From NCBI RefSeq assembly GCF_003012705.1, contig NZ_PXYL01000016.1:1-64000 (forward strand): a stretch of 64,000 nt of DNA, written 5' to 3'. Positions 35,320-44,760 of the stretch are shown here, one piece after another (the first letter of the stretch is position 1; each line of letters starts with the position of its first letter). Made by a program: the position numbers and the translations under genes. This DNA is from Pseudaminobacter soli (ex Li et al. 2025). GTDB taxonomy: Bacteria; Pseudomonadota; Alphaproteobacteria; Rhizobiales; Rhizobiaceae. Under the pieces are notes generated by a model. The model did no database searches. It saw nothing but the letters and a program-made list of their open reading frames with translations, and was not told the origin of the DNA.

Positions 35320-36777
35320 ATGTCACATTTTGATCTGGTCATTAGAAACGCGCGATGCGCCACCGCATCGGATGTCTTCGATGCGGACATCGGGATTCTG
35401 GACGGCCGAATTCACACGCTCGGGCAGTCGATCGCGCCGGGACGACGGGAAATAGATGCTGGGGGCCGCTGGGTGCTTCCAGGCGGAATCGACAGTCACG
35501 TCCATGTTGACCAGCGGCAGACAACCGGCGGTCTGACGGCCGATACATTCTCTACCGGCAGCATCGCTGCTGCCTGCGGCGGGACGACCACGATGATCCC
35601 GTTCGCAACACAATTGCGCGGGCAATCGCTGCGCTGGGCCATGGAAGAGTACCACGAACGCTCGCGAGGAAAGACGGCGATCGACTACAACTTCCATCTC
35701 ATTGTTGGTGATCCGACCGCGGAAGCGCTGGCAAAGGAGCTACCCGATGTCATCGCGGATGGCTGCACGTCGCTAAAGTTCTTCACCGTCTATGACGACG
35801 TCATGCTCAGCGACCGCGAGGTGCTGAATGCGATGGCCGCCGCTCGATCTGAAGGCGCAATGGTGATGATCCATTGCGAAAATGCCGACGGCATCGATTG
35901 GATGACGGAAAAATTGATCGACCGCGGCCTCCATGCGCCCAAATATCATCCAGCGGCGCGGCCGGCCATCATGGAGCACGAGGCAATCTACCGTATGACC
36001 GCATTCGCGGAACTGACCGGCGTGCCACTCATGATCGTTCATGTCTCCAGCGGAGGCTCGATGCAGTTGATCGAGGCCGCAAGGCGCCGCGGTGTCACGG
36101 TATATGCTGAGGCCTGCCCGCAATACATTGCGCTCGATTCGACCGATCTCGACAAACCGGGAATGGAGGGCGCGAAGGCGCTTTGCAGCCCCCCGCCACG
36201 CTGGCCGGGCAACGACACGGCGATCTGGCAAGGGATCGAAGACGGCTTCTTCGATGTCTTCTCGTCGGACCATAGTCCCTATCGCTTTGATTCCTCCGGC
36301 AAATTCCCGCACGGGAGCGACGTGCCGTTCAATCGAATCTCCAGCGGTGTTCCGGGCGTCGAAACGCGGTCGCCAATCCTGTTTTCGGAAGGCGTCTCCA
36401 AGGGGCGGATCGACATCAACCGGTTCGTGGCGTTGAATTCGACGAACGCTGCAAAGATATACGGCATCTATCCGCGAAAAGGCACCATTGCGGTAGGATC
36501 CGATGCCGACCTCTGCATTTGGGACGACCAATACGAAACGATCATTGACGTTGCTCTTCTACACCATGCCGTCGAGTATACGCCGTACCAAGGAATGGTC
36601 GTAAAGGGCTGGCCTGCGGTAACACTTTCCCGTGGAGAGGTTGTCGCTGAGTACCATTCGTTTTGCGGTCGCCTCGATCATGGCCGATATGTCAGGGCAG
36701 AGAAACGCCATCCGAAGGGAACGGCCACGCCCACGGCGATTGAACTCGCAAAACTGGGCGTACAACTTTCTGTTTGA
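35320..36777 (+). CDS. dihydropyrimidinase / D-hydantoinase family cyclic amidohydrolase
   Basis: 485 aa, full length. The binuclear metal centre is complete: H60-x-H62, carboxylated lysine K153 (SLKFF), H185 (MIHCEN), H241 (IVHVSS) and D317 (SSDHSPY). It opens the ring of dihydropyrimidines or 5-substituted hydantoins to N-carbamoyl products. It is the third gene after the GntR regulator. No N-carbamoyl-amino-acid hydrolase sits directly beside it, although amidases are encoded on the opposite strand and a cysteine hydrolase at 47290. Confidence 0.9.
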   Translation: MSHFDLVIRNARCATASDVFDADIGILDGRIHTLGQSIAPGRREIDAGGRWVLPGGIDSHVHVDQRQTTGGLTADTFSTGSIAAACGGTTTMIPFATQLRGQSLRWAMEEYHERSRGKTAIDYNFHLIVGDPTAEALAKELPDVIADGCTSLKFFTVYDDVMLSDREVLNAMAAARSEGAMVMIHCENADGIDWMTEKLIDRGLHAPKYHPAARPAIMEHEAIYRMTAFAELTGVPLMIVHVSSGGSMQLIEAARRRGVTVYAEACPQYIALDSTDLDKPGMEGAKALCSPPPRWPGNDTAIWQGIEDGFFDVFSSDHSPYRFDSSGKFPHGSDVPFNRISSGVPGVETRSPILFSEGVSKGRIDINRFVALNSTNAAKIYGIYPRKGTIAVGSDADLCIWDDQYETIIDVALLHHAVEYTPYQGMVVKGWPAVTLSRGEVVAEYHSFCGRLDHGRYVRAEKRHPKGTATPTAIELAKLGVQLSV

Positions 36778-37446
36778 ACGTTGGTTGTCCGCCGTCATCG
36801 GCGGCATCGCGAGCAGCTTCCTGCGGGCGTGGGTTTCTACGTGCTAACACCCTTCGCGCCCCTCGAAGCGGGAAACTTCGCCGGGAAAGCCGTCCATCAT
36901 GACCTTTTCGGTGGTCTCGTCGCATCCGCCCTCAAGCGCAACCGCGACGAGCCACAAGGCAAGGGGCCACGGCGGCGTTCTCGAGCGTTCCGTTAAAATT
37001 ACTGTCCCCGCTCGCGTCGATCGCGATCGGCAGAGACCATCGCCCATACGATCATCGCTGGCATGAATATCGCTTTTGGTCTCACCCACGCGGTTGCCGT
37101 AGCCCGCGTCGATGATGCCACGAACAGCACCAATTATAATGTATACACCTTACTGACCGTGCCTCAGGCAGCTCTTCGCCGCCGCTGGTCACGCAGGGCA
37201 TCCTCTCCCTGCATCCGCTCTCGCAACCAACCCGCAGCCAATTTGCGTCCATGACGGTCACTTTCATTACATTGATTTCTATCATGATTTTTGACTTTTG
37301 AGGCGAATATCGCTTTGGATTCGGCTTTATCAAATTGGGCGTTCGGGCAATCTGATCTCAAGCGTAATTTCAAAACGAAACTTCTTCATTGACTTATTGA
37401 AAGTGAGCAGTACTGTTTATGTAACAAAAATCAACGAAAGGGGAAA
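36778..37446. other. 669-nt spacer with a terminator-like hairpin
   Basis: No gene recognised; short frames on both strands have no family resemblance. A 6-bp hairpin (CCGCCG-TCAT-CGGCGG, 36789-36804) just after the amidohydrolase stop may end that operon. An 8-bp palindrome TGTATACA lies at 37140-37147, a possible GntR-type half. From about 37250 the base composition turns AT-rich, leading into the promoter at 37389. Confidence 0.5.
37389..37425 (+). promoter_or_regulatory. promoter/operator of the amino-acid binding protein gene, shared with 60381-60416
   Basis: TTGACT (37389-37394), 14 nt, then AGTACTG (37409-37415). The same blocks at the same spacing occur on the minus strand before the permease at 60210, with 26 of 36 bases identical by my alignment. 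TTGACT with TACTGT 16 nt later could form a sigma-70 promoter, and AGTACT is a small palindrome that may be an operator half. Confidence 0.6.
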
Positions 37447-38400
37447 ATGACCATGCCTATTCGCTTTGGATCACCAGTCACGGCACGAAGGCTTGCCGCG
37501 GCCATAGGTCTTTCGGCGCTCGTTGCCACGAGCGCCCAGGCCCAGGACATTCCGATGCCGGCAGAGGATGCGGGGCTTCACGCGCAACTGCCTGAGGCGA
37601 TGCGGGATCGCGGGACGATCCGCGTCGTCTCGACCTTCGGCTATGCGCCGCAGCAGTTCTATGGCGAGGACGGCGTCACGCCTGAGGGCTTCTCGGTGGA
37701 TCTGGCCAAGGCACTCGGCGCGGTCGCCGGCGTTCAGGTCGAATTCACCAATGCCTCTTTCGATTCACTGATCCCGGGGCTGGATGCCAGGCGTTTCGAC
37801 ATGGCCATCGCCGCAATGAGCGCCACCGAGGAACGCGGCGCCAAGGTCAATTTCGTCATCTACGAGAAGGCCGGTGCGCAGCTCCTGGTCGCCGGTGGGA
37901 ACCCTAAGAAGATCGGCGGGCTGCAGGATCTCTGCGGCTTAACGGTCGCATCGTTGAAAGGGTCGCTGCATAATCAGGTGATCGAACAGGTTTCCGCCAA
38001 ATGCGTCGACCAGGGCAAGCAGCCTGTCCGGCTGGACACATATGACAACTCCGATTCGGTCTACCAGTCGCTGCTGACCGGACGCACGGATGCGAACTAT
38101 CGCGATGCCTCGCCGCTGATCCATGTGGCGAAGATGTCCGAGGGACGGCTTGAAGTAGTCGGCCCGGAATATCCCGATCATCCTTACGGCATCGCGATCG
38201 CCGGCGACAACGCCGACTTCGCCAAGGTGATTGCTGCGGCGTTGGATGTCGTGATCAAGGACGGCACTTATCAAGCCGTGCTCGACAAATGGGGCCTGGG
38301 TAATCTCAGCGTGGAATCGGCGGTTTTGACGCCCATCGGCTCACCCGCGTCAGCCTATCCGACGCCACCCTCGGCCATCGGGATCGCCTTCGGCCAGTAA
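37447..38400 (+). CDS. ABC transporter substrate-binding protein, polar amino acid type (family 3), copy 1
   Basis: 317 aa from the ATG at 37447 (37453 also possible), with AAAGGGG upstream. The Sec signal ends at AQA near residue 35. Family 3 features include VVSTFGYAPQQFYGEDGVTP and GFSVDLAKALGAVAGVQVEF, and two cysteines (about 160 and 185). It is close by eye to the protein at 55154, with the same C-terminal GSPASAYP. No permease or ATPase of this type is beside it; the shared promoter at 60381 points to the importer at 58433-60210 as its partner. Confidence 0.9.
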   Translation: MTMPIRFGSPVTARRLAAAIGLSALVATSAQAQDIPMPAEDAGLHAQLPEAMRDRGTIRVVSTFGYAPQQFYGEDGVTPEGFSVDLAKALGAVAGVQVEFTNASFDSLIPGLDARRFDMAIAAMSATEERGAKVNFVIYEKAGAQLLVAGGNPKKIGGLQDLCGLTVASLKGSLHNQVIEQVSAKCVDQGKQPVRLDTYDNSDSVYQSLLTGRTDANYRDASPLIHVAKMSEGRLEVVGPEYPDHPYGIAIAGDNADFAKVIAAALDVVIKDGTYQAVLDKWGLGNLSVESAVLTPIGSPASAYPTPPSAIGIAFGQ

Positions 38401-38484
38401 ACATGGCTCTCGGTCAGGCGCGGGGTCGTATGTCCAGGTACTGTACCCCGCGCCCCGTTCCACCGGCTTAGCGAGCATGTTTCC

Positions 38485-41400
38485 ATGACCCTTATCGGCA
38501 CAAGGACGCGGCATGTCGACTGGCAGGCCATCACCGATGGGTCTGCTGCATATGCGGCGGATCTGCACCTTCAAGACGAACTGGCGGCGGCGGTCCTTAG
38601 AAGCCCGCACCCCCATGCAAGGATCATCTCGATCGACACGTCGCGCGCCCGTGTGCTGCCGGGGGTCCATGCGGTGCTAACCGCGGCCGACCTTACAAAG
38701 AGCCTCTATCTGGACTATCGCGCCATCGACCGTGATCGCAGAATTCTGGCCGAGGATGTCGTCCGCCACATCGGCGAGCCGGTTGCCTTGGTCGCGGCCA
38801 ACGATGCGGCGACGGCACGGCGGGCGCTGGAGCTGATCGACATCCGCTACAAGCGTCTGCCGGTGGCTGATACGGTGGCCAAGGCCCTGTCGTCCTCGGC
38901 CCCCGCCATCCATCCCCATCCCGAGACACGCAATGTCGCGGCCCATGTGCGGCGCGATTTCGGCCTGTCGCCGCAGAACTCGCCCGCACCTGCCCATTCG
39001 CTCAAGGGGTCGTTCACCTCGTCCCGGCAGACCCATGCGACGATGGAGACACATACTGTCAAAGCGCATTGGAATCCCGCAGAAAACTGCCTGCACGTCT
39101 GGGCGCCGTCGCAGAACCCACGCCTGATCCAGCGTGATCTGGCGCAGCTTTTTGGTCTGGAGCCGGCATCGGTGCGGCTTCACCAGCTTGCTATCGGCGG
39201 CGATTTCGGCGGGCGAACCCAGATCTCCAGCACAGAGGCGCTGGTCTGCGCACTCAGCTTTGCGACCGCCCGCCCAGTGGCGCTGCACCAGTCGCGGGCC
39301 GAGGAGTTCGCCTTCACCAAATGGCGACTTTCCTGGGACATCGATCTCGAACTTGGCTGCGATGCAGCAGGCAAAGTGACCACGCTTGCCGCAAGATTCG
39401 ACGTGGACAATGGCGCCTACAACCAGGCCGGGCCGGGCGAGATGGTCTATGGCTCGGTCGCACTTGGGTCGTCTTATCGCTGGCTCGGCTATCAAGCCGA
39501 AGGGCGCTGCGTCTATACCAACAAGGTTCCGGCCTCGTCCTTTCGCGGCGCGGGCGGCTATGCGATCAACTGGGCACTGGAATGCGCTATCGATGAATTG
39601 GCCGAGAAGGCGGGCATCGACCCGATCGACTTCCGGCTGGTCAATGCCATCAGCGATGAGGACGAGGTTTCCCTAACCGGCTGGCAGATCAAGTCCTCCG
39701 GGCTGCGTCGCTGCCTTGAGGCCGTTCGCGAGGGCATCGGCTGGGATGAGAAACGCCCGCAGGGCGGCAAGGGGCGCGGGGTCGGCGTCGCCTGCACGAT
39801 CCATGTTACGGCACTGTCGCGCGACTACATGCTGCGTTCGTCTTGCGCGCTCGACATCGACCGCAAGGGGCACGTGACGATCCGTTCCGGCTGCGGGGAT
39901 TCTGGGACCGGACAGAAGACTCTGATTTGCCAGACAGTCGCCACTATCCTCAACGTGGCGATGGATCAGATTTCCATTGTCACCACGGACACGCTAGCGA
40001 CGCCGCATGATGCAGGCGCGGGAGCCTCGCGCGGTAGTTTCGTTGCGGTCAATGCAGCGCAGACGCTTGCCAACAAGGTCCGCTCCGATCTGTCGGCCGT
40101 TGCCTTGGCGCATTTCGGCGACGGCAACGGCGAGGTCGAATGGGCAGGGGGCGAGATCCGAAAGGGCAATCACGTCATCGCGCTTGGAGAGCTCGCCCTC
40201 CTCGCCGGGGGCGCGGCCGAGTTCTATTCGATGCAGTCCGACTATGTCGGTCAGTTCCACGACGCCGACCCGAGCGGCTATGAGGATATCTCGCCAACCT
40301 ATTCCTTCGCCGCTCATGCGGTGGAGGTCGAGGTCGACGAAAGGACTGGCTCGGTGAAGGTACTGAAGGTGGTCGCGGCGCATGATTCCGGCACCATCCT
40401 GAACCCGCTTAGCGCAAAGGGGCAGGTCGAGGGCGGCGTAGTGATGGGCCTTGGTGCCGTGCTGGGCGAGTCGCTGATCTTCGAGGAAGGCCGGGTCGTC
40501 AATGCGAGCTATGCCGATTACGTACTGCCCCGCCCCGTCGACTCTCCCCCGGTCGAGACGATTTTCGTCGATGTCACCGACAAAAAAGGGCCGTTCGGAT
40601 CGAAGGGGTTGGGAGAGATTCCACTGATCACCATCGGGCCCGCCGTCAGCAATGCTATCGCGCATGCGACCGGGCTGCGGCTGCGCTGCGCACCACATAC
40701 ACCCGACCAGATCGTGATGGCGGCGCGGCGGCGCGACGGCAAGCCACTGACTGCCGGCTCGATCGCCGCCCGACCGGATCGCTGGTGGGTCGAGGGCGTG
40801 CGAGCAGCCTATCCGTTGGGCCTGCACAGGGGGCTGCGGGAGTTGGCGGAAAACCTCGGGGGACCACCGATAGCGACGCCGATCGAGGCGCTTCACCCCG
40901 CTGAGACGCTCGACCAGGCGCTGGAGTTGCTGGACCGTGAAAGCGACGCTGCACCGATCGCCGGCGGCACCGACCTGCTGGCGCTCGAGACCCAGGGACT
41001 ACCGCTGCCGGGTCGTCAGCTGGTCGACGTAGCCGCGCTGGACGAACTGCGCGGGATCGAGGCGCGGACCGACGGGTCGCTGCGCATCGGATCAGCGGTG
41101 ACGCTGGCCGAACTGGCGCGAAGTGAGCCCTGCGGAGCGGCGTTGCGCAGAACGGCCGCGCTGATCGCCACGCCGCCGATCCGCCAGACCGCGACAGTCG
41201 GCGGCAATCTGTGCCAGACAAAGCGCTGCTGGTTCTTCCGCAACGGCTTCGACTGCCACAAGCGGGGCGGCGCGACGCGGCCCTGCTATGCGGTGATGGG
41301 CGACCATCGGTTTTATCATGCCATTCAGGATGCTCATCGCTGTCAGGCCGTTACGCCCTCGGATCTGGCAACCACGCTGATCGCGCTAGATGCGCGGATC

Positions 41401-41853
41401 GAAATCCGCAGCGCTCATGCGATGCGTCACCTCGATGTCGGGCACCTCTATGGTGGACCAGGCGAGACGCGCCTGACACCGGGCGAGATGATATGCGCCA
41501 TCGAAATCCCTTGCGAGGCACTGCACCGTCGCTCGGCCTATCGCAAACTGGCGCTGTGGCAGGGCGCTTTTGCCATCGCAACGGCCTGCGTTTCAGCGAA
41601 AGTCTCCGACGATGCCCTCGTGTCGGAGCTCAGGGTGGTGCTAGGCGGAGCGTCCTCGGTGCCGCAGCGCATCAGCAGCATCGAGCGCAGGCTGACCGGA
41701 CGGCGCCCGGATTCTGCGCTGATCAAAGAAAGCGTGGGTAGCTGGCTAAGGAAGACGCATCCGCTGCCAGGCAATCACTGGAAGGCTTTCGCTGTTGCGG
41801 ACATGCTTGAGGACCTGCTGTCCCGCGCGTTGGCCGGAAAGGAAACGGCATGA
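38485..41853 (+). CDS. molybdenum hydroxylase: molybdopterin-binding large subunit fused to FAD-binding subunit
   Basis: 1122 aa. Residues 1 to about 770 match the large subunit of the xanthine dehydrogenase/CO dehydrogenase family, with the catalytic glutamate E711 in GSKGLGE. Residues about 800-1122 match the FAD subunit (IAGGTDLL near 826-832, TVGGNLCQ near 904-911). Between these FAD motifs and PSDLATTLIALDA sits a cysteine insert (C910, C915, C924, C934, C953) like the [4Fe-4S] loop of 4-hydroxybenzoyl-CoA reductase and PaoB/YagS subunits. These subunits are normally separate polypeptides. The enzyme would hydroxylate an N-heterocycle or aldehyde. Its stop overlaps the 2Fe-2S gene. Confidence 0.9.
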   Translation: MTLIGTRTRHVDWQAITDGSAAYAADLHLQDELAAAVLRSPHPHARIISIDTSRARVLPGVHAVLTAADLTKSLYLDYRAIDRDRRILAEDVVRHIGEPVALVAANDAATARRALELIDIRYKRLPVADTVAKALSSSAPAIHPHPETRNVAAHVRRDFGLSPQNSPAPAHSLKGSFTSSRQTHATMETHTVKAHWNPAENCLHVWAPSQNPRLIQRDLAQLFGLEPASVRLHQLAIGGDFGGRTQISSTEALVCALSFATARPVALHQSRAEEFAFTKWRLSWDIDLELGCDAAGKVTTLAARFDVDNGAYNQAGPGEMVYGSVALGSSYRWLGYQAEGRCVYTNKVPASSFRGAGGYAINWALECAIDELAEKAGIDPIDFRLVNAISDEDEVSLTGWQIKSSGLRRCLEAVREGIGWDEKRPQGGKGRGVGVACTIHVTALSRDYMLRSSCALDIDRKGHVTIRSGCGDSGTGQKTLICQTVATILNVAMDQISIVTTDTLATPHDAGAGASRGSFVAVNAAQTLANKVRSDLSAVALAHFGDGNGEVEWAGGEIRKGNHVIALGELALLAGGAAEFYSMQSDYVGQFHDADPSGYEDISPTYSFAAHAVEVEVDERTGSVKVLKVVAAHDSGTILNPLSAKGQVEGGVVMGLGAVLGESLIFEEGRVVNASYADYVLPRPVDSPPVETIFVDVTDKKGPFGSKGLGEIPLITIGPAVSNAIAHATGLRLRCAPHTPDQIVMAARRRDGKPLTAGSIAARPDRWWVEGVRAAYPLGLHRGLRELAENLGGPPIATPIEALHPAETLDQALELLDRESDAAPIAGGTDLLALETQGLPLPGRQLVDVAALDELRGIEARTDGSLRIGSAVTLAELARSEPCGAALRRTAALIATPPIRQTATVGGNLCQTKRCWFFRNGFDCHKRGGATRPCYAVMGDHRFYHAIQDAHRCQAVTPSDLATTLIALDARIEIRSAHAMRHLDVGHLYGGPGETRLTPGEMICAIEIPCEALHRRSAYRKLALWQGAFAIATACVSAKVSDDALVSELRVVLGGASSVPQRISSIERRLTGRRPDSALIKESVGSWLRKTHPLPGNHWKAFAVADMLEDLLSRALAGKETA

Positions 41854-42332
41854 TCATCCGCTTGACGGTTAACGGGCGGCAGCATGAGGTGGAGATCTCG
41901 GCCGCAACTCGCCTGATCGACGTGTTGCGCGACCAGCTTGGCCTCACCGGCACGAAACAAGGCTGCCGCGCCGGCGAATGCGGCGCCTGCACAATCCTGG
42001 TCGGCGGCCAGCCGATACAGGCCTGCATCACGCTGGCCAGCCGGGTACGCGACGAGGTGCGCACGGTCGAGGGGCTGGACGACCGTTTCATCCCCCTACG
42101 ACAAGCCTTTGCCGACCATGGCGGCTTTCAATGCGGTTTCTGCACGCCTGGCCAACTGATGCGGGCCGCCGCTTTGCTGGCCGAGACGCCGTTGGAACGG
42201 CTGAGCGATGAGGCATGGCTGCGAGAGCAGATGAACGGCAACGTATGCCGCTGCACCGGATACTGCGGCATCATCCGCGCCCTAATGAGCGAGGACGTCC
42301 GGGCCCTGGCTCGCGACAACGCCCCAGAGTGA
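41850..42332 (+). CDS. molybdenum hydroxylase 2Fe-2S subunit
   Basis: 160 aa, with both [2Fe-2S] sites intact: plant-ferredoxin type C39, C44, C47, C59 (GCRAGECGACT) and the second C95, C98, C133, C135 (QCGFCTPGQ, NVCRCTGYC). No signal peptide is present, so the enzyme is cytoplasmic (unlike PaoABC). The start overlaps the fused subunit by 4 nt (ATGA), guaranteeing coupled translation. Confidence 0.93.
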   Translation: MIIRLTVNGRQHEVEISAATRLIDVLRDQLGLTGTKQGCRAGECGACTILVGGQPIQACITLASRVRDEVRTVEGLDDRFIPLRQAFADHGGFQCGFCTPGQLMRAAALLAETPLERLSDEAWLREQMNGNVCRCTGYCGIIRALMSEDVRALARDNAPE

Positions 42333-42386
42333 ACAGTGAGTGCGCCGTGCAAATGGACGTCAAGCTGGTTGACAAAATTTCAAATG

Positions 42387-42403
42387 GTATATGTGATATA
42401 TAC
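42387..42403. promoter_or_regulatory. AT-rich inverted repeat downstream of a TTGACA box, candidate operator
   Basis: GTATAT-N5-ATATAC forms a perfect 6-bp inverted repeat, 12 nt after a TTGACA (42369-42374). Such GTATAC-like symmetry is usual for GntR-family operators. It lies about 190 nt before the HyuA-type gene and would sit over its promoter. A long untranslated leader with a small hairpin (GCGGT-TTCCGG-ACCGC, 42546-42561) follows. Confidence 0.5.
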
Positions 42404-42593
42404 TAAATGATAATTACCGCGCAGGGCCCCCATACAGCGGAGAACCGCGTGACGAAGGGAACATGTATCCGGGCCGATCCGAGCCAAGCCACCCTATGGC
42501 GCACCACAGCGGCGTGACGCGGATGATCAACATAATCGAACGGCAGCGGTTTCCGGACCGCGCGAGATAACCAGCAGGGAGGATAGTCAGCTT

Positions 42594-44720
42594 ATGCTCG
42601 ACGACACCAAAACCGTCCGTTACCTTGTGGCAACGGATGTCGGGGGTACGTGCACCGACACGATTGTGTTCGGCAGCGATGGCGTCATTCACATCGGCAA
42701 GGCGCTGTCTACCCCGCCCGATTTCGCCAATGGCGTGATGAATTCAATCGCCACCGCGGCCGAGCCCATGGGCCTGACGCTGGAACAGCTTCTCGCGCGC
42801 ACGAACCTGTTCATCCACGGCTCGACCGTCGTGGACAATGCCGTGCTGACGCGGGATGGTTCGAAGACCGGCCTTCTCATCACAGAGGGCTTCGAGGACA
42901 CTCTGCACATCACTCGTGGCGCTTATGGCCGCTGGGCGGGCCTGACCGAGGAAAAGATCAAGCACCCGGTCAAGACCGAGCGCGCCGAACCTCTGGTGTC
43001 GCACGACGCCGTGGTCGGCATCCGCGAGCGAGTAGACAGCAGCGGCGAAGTCGTGCTGCCGCTGGACGAGGCCGCCGTCGAGGCCGGCATCCGCAGCCTC
43101 GTCGAAGAGAAAGGCGTCGAGGCGATTGCCGTCGCCTTGCTGTGGTCCTTCCTTCACCCCGAGCACGAGGCCCGCATTCGCAAGATCGCCGAACGCGTAG
43201 CGCCGGGCACCTATGTCACGTTGTCTTCGGACATCGCACCGGTTCCGGGCGAATACGAACGCTCCTCCACTGCTGTGATCAACGCCTATTCCGGCAAGAT
43301 CGCCCATGCTTATCTGACCGATCTCCAGAACTTGCTAGGCAGCAAGGGCTATGATGGCCAGATCATGGTGATGCAGGGCTATGGCGGCCTCCTGCCCGCC
43401 AGCGAGGCTGCAGACCGAGCCGTTGGCCTGATCGAATGCGGCCCGGCCGCCGGTGTCATCGGCGCGCGTTTCCTGGGCGACCTGATGGGCGACGGCGACG
43501 TGATCGCCGCCGATATGGGAGGCACCACCTTCAAGGTCGGCGTCATCCAGAACGGTCAATTGGAATACGCCCGCGAGCCCATGGTGGATCGCTTCCACTA
43601 TGTCGCGCCCAAGATCGAGGTGGTCTCGATCGGGGCCGGCGGCGGCTCGATCATCTCGGTCGATCCCGCAACCCGGCTGCCGATGGTCGGCCCACAAAGC
43701 GCTGGCTCCCGCCCCGGTCCCATCTGCTACGGGCTGGGTGGCGAGGAGCCAACGCTTACCGACGTGATGCTGCTGATTGGCTATATGGACCCCGGCCAGT
43801 TCCTACGCGGCTCGATCACACTGGACCGCGAAAAGACCGAGCGACTGTTCCGCCAAAAGGTTGCCGATCCGCTGGGGATGTCCATCGACGAGGCCGCCAT
43901 CGGCATCTATCGCATCGCCAGTGCCCAGATCACCGACCTGATCCGCGAGATCACCGTGGAGCGGGGTCTCGATCCGCGCGATTTCGTACTGCATTCCTTT
44001 GGCGGCACCTGTGGCATGTTGGCCGCCGCCTTCGGCGAAGAGCTTTCCGTTCGCAAACTGGTGATCCCCTATACCGCCTCGGTCAACTGCGCCTTCGGCC
44101 TCGTATCGGCGGACATTGCCCATGAATATACGGTGACGCAGACCCTGCCCGGCAATGCCACGGCAGCCGAGATCAACGCAATCTTCGCCCCAATGGACGA
44201 ACGCGCCCACGCCCAGCTCGCCTCGGAAGGCGTCGAGAAAGACCGTGTGCAGCTCGATTGGTCGGTCGATCTGCGCTACAGCCGCCAAGTCCATCAGGTG
44301 ACGACCCCGGTTTCGGCGCCGACGCCTCTGGACGAGGTCGGCCTCGCCCAACTGATCGACGATTTCGAGGCGCTCTATGAGCGAAAGTTCGGAAAGGGTT
44401 CGGCGTTCCGCGAGGCCGGGATTGAGATGACCCAGTTCCGGTTGACCGCACGCGGGCTGATGCCGCGCCCAACCCTGCCGGAAGAAGAGGAAGGCCCTGC
44501 CGATCCTTCCGCCGCGCTGATGGGTGAGCGGCGGATCTTCGACGCCACCTCCGGTACGATGACCATCGGCCAAATCTATCAGTTCACCGAGCTGAAACCC
44601 GGCAACGAACTTTTCGGGCCGGCCGTCATCCACACACCGATCACCACCATCGCGCTCCACAAGGGCCACAAGGCACGGATGGATCGCTGGCGAAACATCG
44701 TGGTGACCTATGAAGCCTGA
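42594..44720 (+). CDS. hydantoinase/oxoprolinase family protein, HyuA-type (carboxylase beta-like)
   Basis: 708 aa, with GGGAGG 10 nt before the ATG. The N-terminal motif VATDVGGTCTDTIVFG and the second motif IAADMGGTTFKVGV (about residues 303-316) bind ATP phosphates. It matches the large HyuA/acetone carboxylase beta/acetophenone carboxylase family. With the HyuB-type protein and the small zinc protein downstream it should form an ATP-dependent amidohydrolase or carboxylase acting on a cyclic amide, lactam or ketone. The stop lies within the possible upstream start of the next gene. Confidence 0.88.
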   Translation: MLDDTKTVRYLVATDVGGTCTDTIVFGSDGVIHIGKALSTPPDFANGVMNSIATAAEPMGLTLEQLLARTNLFIHGSTVVDNAVLTRDGSKTGLLITEGFEDTLHITRGAYGRWAGLTEEKIKHPVKTERAEPLVSHDAVVGIRERVDSSGEVVLPLDEAAVEAGIRSLVEEKGVEAIAVALLWSFLHPEHEARIRKIAERVAPGTYVTLSSDIAPVPGEYERSSTAVINAYSGKIAHAYLTDLQNLLGSKGYDGQIMVMQGYGGLLPASEAADRAVGLIECGPAAGVIGARFLGDLMGDGDVIAADMGGTTFKVGVIQNGQLEYAREPMVDRFHYVAPKIEVVSIGAGGGSIISVDPATRLPMVGPQSAGSRPGPICYGLGGEEPTLTDVMLLIGYMDPGQFLRGSITLDREKTERLFRQKVADPLGMSIDEAAIGIYRIASAQITDLIREITVERGLDPRDFVLHSFGGTCGMLAAAFGEELSVRKLVIPYTASVNCAFGLVSADIAHEYTVTQTLPGNATAAEINAIFAPMDERAHAQLASEGVEKDRVQLDWSVDLRYSRQVHQVTTPVSAPTPLDEVGLAQLIDDFEALYERKFGKGSAFREAGIEMTQFRLTARGLMPRPTLPEEEEGPADPSAALMGERRIFDATSGTMTIGQIYQFTELKPGNELFGPAVIHTPITTIALHKGHKARMDRWRNIVVTYEA

Positions 44721-44760
44721 AGCAATCGCAATTCCCGCTGAACGCAAGGGAGGGATCTCA

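Noticed and set aside
42404-42593. Riboswitch in the long leader of the HyuA-type gene
   Set aside because: I compared the leader with the consensus cores I remember (guanidine, purine, Moco types) and saw no match beyond a small hairpin.
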